A model generated the notes under the pieces. That model searched no databases. It had not been told where the DNA came from and saw nothing but the letters and a program-made list of their open reading frames with translations. This document shows, piece after piece, positions 1 through 5,030 of a DNA stretch of 6,568 nucleotides. The translations under genes were made by a program, and so were the position numbers. The stretch spans positions 1 through 6,568 of the forward strand of contig JACMMR010000071.1 of NCBI GenBank assembly GCA_014378965.1, in the 5' to 3' direction. The DNA comes from Candidatus Parcubacteria bacterium. Lineage in GTDB: Bacteria > Patescibacteriota > Minisyncoccia > Phycocordibacterales > CAIZLB01. The stretch's first letter is position 1, and each line of letters starts with the position of its first letter.

Positions 1-273
1 ATGAATACACAAACCGTACTTGATAGACTTAATGGAATTATCGAAGCAATGAAAAATATTTTAACTGAAGAAATTGATACTGATGCAATACTATTTTTTA
101 TTACAGATATTCTAAAAGAAGAATCAACAGTTATAGTATATGATCAATTCACGAAAGATTTAGTATCAACATCATTTGAAGTTGAAATTGAAACAAATCA
201 AATTACTAAAGTCTTACCGGGAATCATTTCAAGAAAAAAACAAATTATTCCAATGTTAAAGCTACCAAATTAA
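1..273 (+). CDS. Small hypothetical protein, possibly 5'-truncated
   Basis: An open frame of 90 residues ends at TAA 271-273. I do not recognise the family. The product looks soluble: there is no signal peptide or membrane segment. The first ~45 residues look helical and acidic (the stretch around ILTEEIDTDAILFF), followed by alternating hydrophobic/polar residues suggesting strands (STVIVYDQF, STSFEVEIET) and a basic C-terminus with an SRKKQ motif near residues 77-81. The frame opens with ATG at the first base of the window, so whether this is the true start or an internal Met of a longer gene cannot be decided here. It is followed after 25 nt by the trigger factor gene on the same strand, so co-transcription is plausible. 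Base composition matches the AT-rich neighbours. Being a real gene is likely; its function is unknown. Confidence 0.6.
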   Translation: MNTQTVLDRLNGIIEAMKNILTEEIDTDAILFFITDILKEESTVIVYDQFTKDLVSTSFEVEIETNQITKVLPGIISRKKQIIPMLKLPN

Positions 274-298
274 TCGCAAATTAAATATAAATAAAAAT

Positions 299-1348
299 AT
301 GGCAGAATACAAAATCAAAAAAACAAATACAGATAAAGATTGTGAAGTAACTCTTGAAATAGAAGTTAAATCAGAAGCACTCAATAAATTAAAAGACGAA
401 GCTATTAAAAGAATAGGTGAGTCAGTAAAGATTGACGGATTTAGACCGGGAAATATTCCTGCTAAAGTTATACTTGAAAAAGTAGGAGAATATGCAATAT
501 ATGAAGAGGCAACTCGTATGTTTATTGATACAAACTTTGTAACTATTTTACAAGACTCAAAACATTTTCCTATAAATCAACCAAATATTTCAATAACAAA
601 ATTGACACCTGGTGAGGATGCGGAAATCAAAATAGAATTTGCTGTTGCTCCTGAAATCGAAGTTGGCGATTATAAAAAAATAGCAAAGAAACAAATTTCT
701 GAAGGAAAATTACCAGTTGAAGAAGTTACAGATGCTGAAGTTGACTCTGTTATTTTGAATCTTCAAAGAGAAATTGCTCATCATGAATACCATCAAAATC
801 ATACTGATCATGATCATTCGCATGGTGAATTGGAACTTGCTGAAGTAAATGATGCATTTGCTCAAAAAGTTGGACCATTCCAAACAGTTGAGGAAATGAA
901 AAAGGCTATACATGAAAATCTTGCAGCTAATAAAGCACAAAGAGAAGTAGAGAAAAGAAGAATTCAACTTATTGATGAAGTGATAGAAAAATCAAAAATT
1001 AAATACCCAGAATTTTTACTAAAGTCAGAACAGGCGATAATGCTTGAAGAATTGAAAACTGATGTTGCACAACATGGTCAACCATTTTCTGAATATCTAA
1101 AAATGATAAATAAGACTGAAGAGCAAGTAAAAGAAGAGAGAAAAGAGATGGCTGATAAGAGAGTGAAGACACAACTTGTGCTTAGTAAGATTGCAAATGA
1201 GGAAAAGCTTAAGGCGGATCAAGTTGCTGTTGATGAGCAAGTTGCTGAGATCCTTCGAACTCATGTAAATGCTGATAAGGATAATGTGCGTATGTTTGTG
1301 GAACGATTTGAGTTGAATCAGCTTGTGTGGAAATTGCTGGAGGCTTAG
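299..1348 (+). CDS. tig: Trigger factor lacking the PPIase domain
   Basis: Ribosome-associated chaperone that binds nascent chains at the exit tunnel, 349 residues against about 430 for typical trigger factors. Residues ~1-115 form the ribosome-binding domain and contain the signature loop GFRPGNIP at 47-54, which contacts the ribosome near L23 in the known family. A linker follows (EFAVAPEIEVGDY, ~113-125). The FKBP-type PPIase domain expected next is absent: residues 161-177 are instead histidine-rich (seven His between 161 and 175). The chain resumes with the C-terminal chaperone arms at ELAEVNDAFAQKVG (~179-192), the usual point after the PPIase domain, then long charged helices to residue 349. 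The ATG at 299 begins MAEYKIKK, as expected for the N-terminal strand. No Shine-Dalgarno motif is visible and the leader is A/T only. Stop is TAG. Family assignment is strong; prolyl isomerase activity is not expected, by inference. Confidence 0.93.
   Translation: MAEYKIKKTNTDKDCEVTLEIEVKSEALNKLKDEAIKRIGESVKIDGFRPGNIPAKVILEKVGEYAIYEEATRMFIDTNFVTILQDSKHFPINQPNISITKLTPGEDAEIKIEFAVAPEIEVGDYKKIAKKQISEGKLPVEEVTDAEVDSVILNLQREIAHHEYHQNHTDHDHSHGELELAEVNDAFAQKVGPFQTVEEMKKAIHENLAANKAQREVEKRRIQLIDEVIEKSKIKYPEFLLKSEQAIMLEELKTDVAQHGQPFSEYLKMINKTEEQVKEERKEMADKRVKTQLVLSKIANEEKLKADQVAVDEQVAEILRTHVNADKDNVRMFVERFELNQLVWKLLEA
779..823 (+). other. Histidine-rich segment replacing the PPIase domain
   Basis: Codons for trigger factor residues 161-175 contain seven histidines plus Asp and Glu (pattern HHExHxxHxDHDHSH). 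It sits exactly where the FKBP/PPIase domain lies in full-length trigger factors. His/Asp clusters of this kind often bind Zn, Ni or Cu. Metal binding here is inference only; the segment could simply be a flexible linker. Confidence 0.7.
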
Positions 1349-1349
1349 A

Positions 1350-1355
1350 TATAAT
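1350..1355 (+). promoter_or_regulatory. TATAAT -10 element before the small membrane protein
   Basis: A perfect TATAAT starts two bases after the trigger factor stop and ends 16 nt before the ATG at 1372. Transcription would start near 1362, giving a leader of about 10 nt. The -35 is poor: TTGTGT at 1323-1328 lies 21 nt upstream. The longer string AGATATAAT recurs before the gene at 5574. Confidence 0.45.
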
Positions 1356-1371
1356 ATTGTATACTACAATC

Positions 1372-1617
1372 ATGTTAAATTATATAATCGATGTTATTTA
1401 CTTTCTATTTGCGATCTTGTTTGCCTCAGGTTTGTTTGCATTAAACTTGATTTTTCCGGCCCTGATATTGTTCGTGGTTTCCTTGTTTACTAAAGATATG
1501 ACAACCAAATCTAAAATAAAAAAGGTTAGTCTGTGGCTAGTCGGTGCCCCTTTTGTAATCCTGCTTCTTGCCTTACTGCTATTTTTGATAAATTTTGGAT
1601 TAGCATTTCTGACATAA
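1372..1617 (+). CDS. Small hydrophobic membrane protein, unknown function
   Basis: An 81-residue, strongly hydrophobic protein. Residues ~7-39 form one long or two short membrane segments (IIDVIYFLFAILFASG, then LNLIFPALILFVVSL). A short positively charged loop follows at 40-51 (TKDMTTKSKIKK), then a further membrane segment at ~53-80. The positive-inside rule puts the Lys-rich loop in the cytoplasm. An in-frame GTG at 1327 would extend the protein by 15 residues back into the trigger factor gene. I prefer ATG 1372 because the TATAAT at 1350-1355 lies just ahead of it and the protein then begins MLNYIIDVIYF. No family is recognised. Similar small multi-helix proteins are often encoded beside pilus loci in reduced genomes, but nothing in the sequence links this one to the pilus genes downstream. 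Stop is TAA. Confidence 0.7.
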   Translation: MLNYIIDVIYFLFAILFASGLFALNLIFPALILFVVSLFTKDMTTKSKIKKVSLWLVGAPFVILLLALLLFLINFGLAFLT

Positions 1618-1636
1618 TAGATAGTTGACAGCGATA

Positions 1637-1667
1637 TTGACAAATATGTAAAAAGTGTTACTTTAAT
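1637..1667 (+). promoter_or_regulatory. Promoter-like element upstream of the GC-rich gene
   Basis: A consensus -35 TTGACA lies at 1637-1642; a second TTGACA is at 1625-1630. Possible -10 elements are TACTTT at 1659-1664 (16 nt spacer, with an extended TG at 1656-1657) or TTTAAT at 1662-1667 (19 nt spacer). Transcription would start about 40 nt before the ATG at 1714. The -10 region lies inside the hairpin at 1650-1682, so the two readings compete. Confidence 0.45.
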
Positions 1668-1682
1668 AGAGTAATGCTTTTT
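1650..1682 (+). terminator. Possible AT-rich hairpin terminator
   Basis: Arms 1650-1662 (AAAAAGTGTTACT) and 1670-1682 (AGTAATGCTTTTT) pair over 13 positions, with two adjacent G-U/U-G wobbles, around a 7-nt loop TTAATAG. The 3' arm ends in five T. Placed 33 nt after the stop of the small membrane gene, it could end that transcript. The stem has only three G-C pairs and is therefore weak, and it overlaps a promoter-like sequence. Confidence 0.45.
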
Positions 1683-1713
1683 GATTTAACCTAAACCAAG
1701 AAAACCAAACAAC

Positions 1714-2115
1714 ATGTCAGAATATCACAAATTGTTTATTGTAGCTGCTTTAATAGCATTTGCCTGGATGCTAGGACGCGCCAAGCCTTTCGAAACTGTA
1801 AAATCTAGGTTGAGGCGTGCTGGCATTCGAGATCAAATCGAGTCCTGGTATGTAAAGAATTATGCTGGATCACGGAATGAAACCTGGACTTGTATCGATG
1901 TCTCATTCGAGGAGCGCGGAGGCCCCTTTGGCTTCCCAGCAACGATATTTGTTTTCGAAGCTGGCTATCAAAGAATCGCAATTTGTTCAGAAGGTCAGGA
2001 TATCGTTGTTGGTTCAAGAGTCAGGTTCCGCATGAGAACTCCTGCTGAATTGAAGCTCGGTAGACTAGGCGGTATGCTTGATTGCTACCTCATGCCCATG
2101 CTAGTCGAAGGATGA
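1714..2115 (+). CDS. Single-pass membrane-anchored protein of unknown function, GC-rich
   Basis: A 133-residue protein of no family I recognise. Residues 7-21 (LFIVAALIAFAWMLG) form one N-terminal membrane anchor or uncleaved signal, followed at once by a basic stretch with R22, K24, K30, R32, R34, R35 and R39, so the N-terminus is probably outside and the bulk cytoplasmic. Residues ~56-133 look like a compact, strand-rich domain with Cys at 60, 91 and 124 and a run IVVGSRVRFRM (97-107) that resembles a small beta-barrel strand pair. GC content is about 48% in sampled 60-base lines, against roughly 23-40% in lines from other genes. Arginine is encoded by CGC/CGA/CGT as well as AGG/AGA, and it is the only gene here ending in TGA. 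The ATG at 1714 lacks a Shine-Dalgarno motif. The composition shift suggests acquisition from elsewhere or a distinct selective regime. Confidence 0.65.
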   Translation: MSEYHKLFIVAALIAFAWMLGRAKPFETVKSRLRRAGIRDQIESWYVKNYAGSRNETWTCIDVSFEERGGPFGFPATIFVFEAGYQRIAICSEGQDIVVGSRVRFRMRTPAELKLGRLGGMLDCYLMPMLVEG

Positions 2116-2141
2116 CCCTTCTCAATCAGGTAAGTTCCCCA

Positions 2142-2170
2142 GTGCCCCCCGCCCACAAAGCGGGGGGCAC
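2142..2170 (+). terminator. Strong GC-rich hairpin, likely terminator
   Basis: A perfect 11-bp stem pairs GTGCCCCCCGC (2142-2152) with GCGGGGGGCAC (2160-2170) around a CCACAAA loop. It begins 26 nt after the TGA stop of the preceding gene. The following bases, ATTCTTACCCCT, have only a poor T tract, so it may act as an RNA-stabilising 3' hairpin as much as a classic intrinsic terminator. Six consecutive G-C pairs are striking in this AT-rich sequence. Confidence 0.7.
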
Positions 2171-2202
2171 ATTCTTACCCCTATCTATATCCTCACTACC
2201 AT

Positions 2203-2230
2203 GGTATACTCAACCCACAAGGGTATACCC
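2203..2230 (+). repeat. GGTATAC repeat pair with GGGTATACCC palindrome
   Basis: GGTATAC occurs at 2203-2209 and again at 2222-2228, 19 nt apart. The second copy is the core of a perfect 10-bp palindrome, GGGTATACCC, at 2221-2230. Both lie just upstream of the -35 of the RRM-gene promoter candidate (2238), a common place for an operator or activator site. Binding by a regulator is inference. Confidence 0.45.
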
Positions 2231-2237
2231 ACAGACT

Positions 2238-2266
2238 TTGAGAAATTAGAGGACTTGATATATAAC
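2238..2266 (+). promoter_or_regulatory. Promoter for the RRM protein gene
   Basis: TTGAGA (2238-2243) and TATAAC (2261-2266) are separated by exactly 17 nt, each one base off the sigma-70 consensus. Transcription would begin near 2273, leaving an untranslated leader of about 84 nt. The leader contains CAGTG twice (2273-2277, 2283-2287) and ends in a stretch almost free of G and C before the ATG. Confidence 0.6.
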
Positions 2267-2323
2267 CACCTGCAGTGACTTTCAGTGGAATACATCAAAT
2301 AGATTACAAAGTAGTGTTAGTCA

Positions 2324-2356
2324 GATTAAATAAATAAACAAATAAGAATAAATAAA
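2324..2356 (+). promoter_or_regulatory. A-rich, SD-less translation leader of the RRM gene
   Basis: The bases before ATG 2357 are a run of TAAA/TAAG-type units (TAAATAAACAAATAAGAA and on) with no purine-rich Shine-Dalgarno motif. The trigger factor gene has a similar A/T leader. Such unstructured leaders are typical of SD-independent initiation, possibly through ribosomal protein S1; that mechanism is inference. Confidence 0.4.
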
Positions 2357-2773
2357 ATGGACGCAGTAAACAACAAAAAATTATACGTAGGAAATCTATC
2401 ATGGGGAATCACTGATGACTCATTAAAAGCTGCTTTTGCAGAATTTGGTGAAGTTACATCAGCACAAGTTGCTATGGATAGAATGACAGGTAGATCAAGA
2501 GGATTCGCATTCGTTGAATTTGCAGCCGATGAAGCAGCAGCAGCAGCAGTAGCGGGTCTTGATGGTCATGAATTAGATGGAAGAGAGCTAAGAGTAAACA
2601 TCGCTATGCCAAAAACAGAAGGAGGCTCATCAGCACCAAGAAGATCTTTTGGTGGAGGAGATAGAGGTGGACAAGGTGGTGGATACTCAAGAGGTGGTGA
2701 TAGTAGAGGAGGTGACAGAGGTGGTTACTCACCAAGAGGTGGACAAGGTGGTGGATACTCAAGAGGTTACTAA
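2357..2773 (+). CDS. RNA-binding protein with RRM and glycine/arginine-rich tail
   Basis: A 138-residue, small single-RRM protein of the type found in cyanobacteria and many other bacteria and related to eukaryotic glycine-rich RNA-binding proteins. The RNA recognition motif spans ~7-84: RNP2 is LYVGNL at 9-14 and RNP1 is RGFAFVEF at 48-55, so the aromatic RNA-contacting residues Y10, F50 and F52 are all present. Helix 1 contains DDSLKAAFAEFG (20-31), a classic RRM pattern. Residues ~90-138 form a low-complexity Gly/Arg/Ser/Tyr tail with RGG- and GGYSRG-type units, as in RGG boxes that add nonspecific RNA binding. It likely binds single-stranded RNA in the cytoplasm; the family is often cold- or stress-induced. 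It appears monocistronic, with its own promoter (2238-2266) and terminator (2801-2839). Start MDAVNNKKLYVG is the usual short lead-in to RNP2. Stop is TAA. Confidence 0.95.
   Translation: MDAVNNKKLYVGNLSWGITDDSLKAAFAEFGEVTSAQVAMDRMTGRSRGFAFVEFAADEAAAAAVAGLDGHELDGRELRVNIAMPKTEGGSSAPRRSFGGGDRGGQGGGYSRGGDSRGGDRGGYSPRGGQGGGYSRGY
2663..2695 (+). repeat. 33-bp exact direct repeat in the RGG tail, copy 1
   Basis: These 33 bases recur without change at 2735-2767, 72 bases downstream and in the same frame, each encoding RGGQGGGYSRG. Exact nucleotide identity, not just protein similarity, points to recent duplication or recombination-prone tail length. Confidence 0.85.
2735..2767 (+). repeat. 33-bp exact direct repeat in the RGG tail, copy 2
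   Basis: Second copy of the repeat at 2663-2695, ending two codons before the stop of the RRM protein. The segment between the copies encodes a similar but diverged Gly/Arg/Ser/Asp stretch. Confidence 0.85.
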
Positions 2774-2800
2774 TCTCTGAAAAATATTTTTTAAAATAAA

Positions 2801-2839
2801 ATAAACAAAAGACGCGACAAAATCGTGTTTTTTGTTTAT
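2801..2839 (+). terminator. Intrinsic terminator after the RRM gene
   Basis: Arms 2801-2817 and 2823-2839 pair over 17 positions with two G-U wobbles (core GACGCGA with TCGTGTT), loop CAAAA, and a six-T run at 2828-2833 within the 3' arm. The A-rich 5' arm makes the A-U part symmetrical. It ends only 5 to 11 nt before the two possible starts of the next gene, so it separates the RRM gene from the pilus operon. Confidence 0.75.
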
Positions 2840-2850
2840 TATATATGTAT

Positions 2851-4068
2851 ATGAAATTTTCCTATACTGCTAAGAAAGTAGATGATTCAACCTATAGTGC
2901 TGTTTTTGTTGCTGAATCAAAAAGTGATCTATTTGCAAAAATAAAAGAGTCAGGTGATACACTTGTTTCTTATAAAATTATTACAGATGATAAACTTCAA
3001 GTAGTCTGGGAAAAATTCATGTCTTCATTTTCAAAAGTAAAAATGATTGATAAAATAATATTTGCACGTAATCTTTCTAACATGCTAGATGCAGGATTAT
3101 CTTTAACTCGTTCCATCTCAGTGATGGAAAAACAAAGTAAAAATAAAAAACTTAAAAATATATATCGAGAATTAAATCTTGATATATCTGCTGGAAAAAC
3201 ATTTCACGATGCTCTTAAAAAATGGAATACTGTTTTTCCTCCAGTGTTTATTTCAATGGTTAAAGCAGGGGAAGAGTCCGGAAACCTTGTAGACTCGTTA
3301 AAGTCAGTGGGTACCCAGATGGAAACAACATATAGACTCCAAAAGAAAATTAAAGGAGCTATGATGTACCCGTCTGTAATTTTTGTAGTTATGATTTTAA
3401 TAGCAATTGTTATGATGGTCTTTGTAGTTCCAAGATTGACAGCTACATTTGCTGATGTAAAAGCACAACTTCCAGGCTCTACAAGATTTGTTATTTTTAT
3501 CAGTGAATTTTTAAGAAATCATTTTATATTATTACCTCTCGGATTATTGATTGTGATGACTGCTATTTACCAAGTACTTCATACGACACATGGTAGAAAT
3601 ATTTTTGATAAAATTGTTATTAAGTTACCTATTTTTGGAACATTGATTAAGGAATCTAATTCCGCAAAAACAGCTCGCACACTATCATCTTTGATTGGTT
3701 CGGGAGTAGATCTTATTCAATCAGTAGATATTACATCTGAAGTTCTTCAAAATAATTTATACAAAAACGTGATGTTAGAAGTAAGGGTAAATGTTGAAAA
3801 AGGAAAACCAATGTCTGACATATTTAATCAACATGAAAATTTGTATCCAATATTTGTTTCAGAAATGGTTAACGTGGGTGAAGAAACTGGAAAGTTGGCA
3901 AGCATGCTTCAAGGGGTTGCAGTATTTTATGAAAATGAAGTTGACCAAAAAACAAAAGATTTATCTACAATAATAGAACCAATCCTTATGGTATTTATAG
4001 GTATAGCAGTCGGATTCTTTGCTATATCAATGATTACACCAATGTATTCAGTAATGAATAATATATAA
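2851..4068 (+). CDS. pilC: Type IV pilus / type II secretion inner-membrane platform protein PilC/GspF
   Basis: Polytopic inner-membrane platform protein that couples the assembly ATPase to pilin polymerisation. Numbered from the upstream in-frame ATG (2845, 407 aa; 405 aa from 2851): an N-terminal FSYTAKK segment typical of the family, a first T2SSF domain at ~70-195 with FARNLSNMLDAGLSLTRSI and FISMVKAGEESGNL, a membrane segment at ~176-196, a second at ~226-245, a repeat of the T2SSF domain at ~273-395 with ARTLSSLIGSGVDLIQSV and FVSEMVNVGEETGKL, and a final membrane segment at ~375-400. The two-fold domain repeat and G-E-E-(S/T)-G signatures are diagnostic. Length is normal. ATG 2851 (MKFSYTAKK) is preferred because it matches the family start and lies beyond the TATATATG stretch, but 2845 is possible. 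Three bases separate its TAA from the next gene, so it heads the minor-pilin operon. Confidence 0.95.
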   Translation: MKFSYTAKKVDDSTYSAVFVAESKSDLFAKIKESGDTLVSYKIITDDKLQVVWEKFMSSFSKVKMIDKIIFARNLSNMLDAGLSLTRSISVMEKQSKNKKLKNIYRELNLDISAGKTFHDALKKWNTVFPPVFISMVKAGEESGNLVDSLKSVGTQMETTYRLQKKIKGAMMYPSVIFVVMILIAIVMMVFVVPRLTATFADVKAQLPGSTRFVIFISEFLRNHFILLPLGLLIVMTAIYQVLHTTHGRNIFDKIVIKLPIFGTLIKESNSAKTARTLSSLIGSGVDLIQSVDITSEVLQNNLYKNVMLEVRVNVEKGKPMSDIFNQHENLYPIFVSEMVNVGEETGKLASMLQGVAVFYENEVDQKTKDLSTIIEPILMVFIGIAVGFFAISMITPMYSVMNNI

Positions 4069-4071
4069 TAT

Positions 4072-4509
4072 ATGAAAAAAAATAACAGTAAAGTAGTAAA
4101 AGGTTTCAGTTTCATAGAATTAATTCTAACAATAAGCTTAGTTGCTATGGTATCAGGACTTATTTTAGTATCGTTTAATTCTTTAAACAATAGACAAACA
4201 CTGGATAAACAAATTGATTTTATTGAATCCGCAATTAATAAAACAAGAAATGATGCATTAAATTCTCGTAACGATACTGATCAGACTTTTACATTTGCAA
4301 CAACATCAATAACTTATGATGGTAAAACAATAAATTTAGATGCAAGTGTTATGCTCTCATCATATACAACAGGAGTTAAAAGTATTGTTTTCTCAAGATT
4401 GTCAGGTATTCCTAATGCAACAGGTACACTGGTGTACAAACTTCAAAAAGGTAGTACAGTTATCTCAACAAGTAGTATTATTATAAATAATTTAGGAATT
4501 ATAGAATAA
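4072..4509 (+). CDS. Prepilin-like protein, GspH/FimT type
   Basis: A 145-residue type IV pilin-like protein. The 11-residue leader is basic (K2, K3, K7, K10) and ends in G11, the prepilin peptidase (PilD) cleavage point. The mature chain starts F12-S-F-I-E16, so Glu at +5 is present, and residues 12-34 form the hydrophobic helix that anchors in the membrane and packs in the filament core. The rest is a small strand-rich globular domain with many Thr/Ser and no cysteine pair. Its size, and its place first after pilC in the series, fit GspH/FimT minor pseudopilins, which sit near the pilus tip; subtype assignment rests mainly on gene order. The start follows the pilC stop by 3 nt, and its stop TAA shares one base with the next ATG (TAATG), so translation is probably coupled. 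Confidence 0.85.
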   Translation: MKKNNSKVVKGFSFIELILTISLVAMVSGLILVSFNSLNNRQTLDKQIDFIESAINKTRNDALNSRNDTDQTFTFATTSITYDGKTINLDASVMLSSYTTGVKSIVFSRLSGIPNATGTLVYKLQKGSTVISTSSIIINNLGIIE

Positions 4510-5030
4510 TGAAATTAAATAAATTCTACCATAAGGGCATTTCTATTCTATCAGGGCAAAATATGTCTAAAGGAATATCTCTAGTCGAAGTCATTATCGC
4601 ATCATCAATAATCAGTTTGTCGATGATTTATATTGCAAATGTATATGGAAATTTTTTAAAACTTTCTTTGGAAAATACCGATAAGGTGCAAGCTGTATTT
4701 TTATTAGATGAAGGTGTTGAAGCATTAAAAACTATGAGAAATTATGCTTGGTCAACTGTCGCAACTTCAACTGCAGGTACTTCATATTATTTGATTTGGC
4801 AAAATAGTCGATGGCAATCTACAACAACACCATCAACTATTGATAACAAATTTATAAGAAAATTTACTGTTGCAAATGTGAACCGAGATGCTGCTACTTT
4901 GAATATTGTTACTTCTGGTGGTGCTGTAAATAACGATACTAAACTTATAACTATTGATGTTGATTGGAATTACAAAAATGCAACATCAACTAAACAAGTT
5001 AGTTTTTATATTTTTAATATCTATGAATAA
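4509..5030 (+). CDS. Prepilin-like protein, GspI/PilV type
   Basis: A 173-residue type IV pilin-like protein. The cleavage motif is K21-G22 | I23-S-L-V-E27, with Glu at +5, followed by the hydrophobic helix ~23-45 (VIIASSIISLSMIYIANVYG). After it comes the pattern 'VFLLDEGVEALKTMRNYAW', which resembles the 'A..LAEEGIE..r..R' stretch common in PilV/GspI-like minor pilins of Gram-positive and CPR genomes. The C-terminal part is a Thr/Ser/Asn-rich globular domain. Two starts compete. ATG 4509 overlaps the previous stop and gives a 22-residue leader containing an earlier KGIS copy. ATG 4563 gives a minimal leader MSKG and has AGGG 6 nt upstream, one of the few Shine-Dalgarno-like motifs in the window. 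I keep the longer form for its translational coupling. The last eight bases overlap the next gene. Confidence 0.82.
   Translation: MKLNKFYHKGISILSGQNMSKGISLVEVIIASSIISLSMIYIANVYGNFLKLSLENTDKVQAVFLLDEGVEALKTMRNYAWSTVATSTAGTSYYLIWQNSRWQSTTTPSTIDNKFIRKFTVANVNRDAATLNIVTSGGAVNNDTKLITIDVDWNYKNATSTKQVSFYIFNIYE

Noticed and set aside
1805..2017. Minus-strand frame of 70 residues inside the GC-rich gene
   Set aside because: It has no recognisable features and lies opposite a plausible longer gene; higher GC makes long chance frames more likely.
2113..2133. TGA as a recoded sense codon, as in Gracilibacteria/Absconditabacteria
   Set aside because: Only one gene ends in TGA, read-through would add just six residues before TAA, and no other gene uses in-frame TGA, so the standard code suffices.
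2199..2204. CCATGG palindrome near the GGTATAC repeats
   Set aside because: A six-base palindrome is expected by chance and has no second copy nearby.
2267..2288. Small bulged hairpin CCACCTG ... CAGTGG in the RRM gene leader, considered as a riboswitch or thermometer
   Set aside because: Only six pairs with a bulge and a ten-base loop, far from the ATG; too weak to call.
4954..5022. Upstream extension of the GspJ/PilW-like protein
   Set aside because: It would add 23 residues ahead of a normal prepilin leader while overlapping the previous gene; ATG 5023 fits the usual leader length and stop-start overlap.
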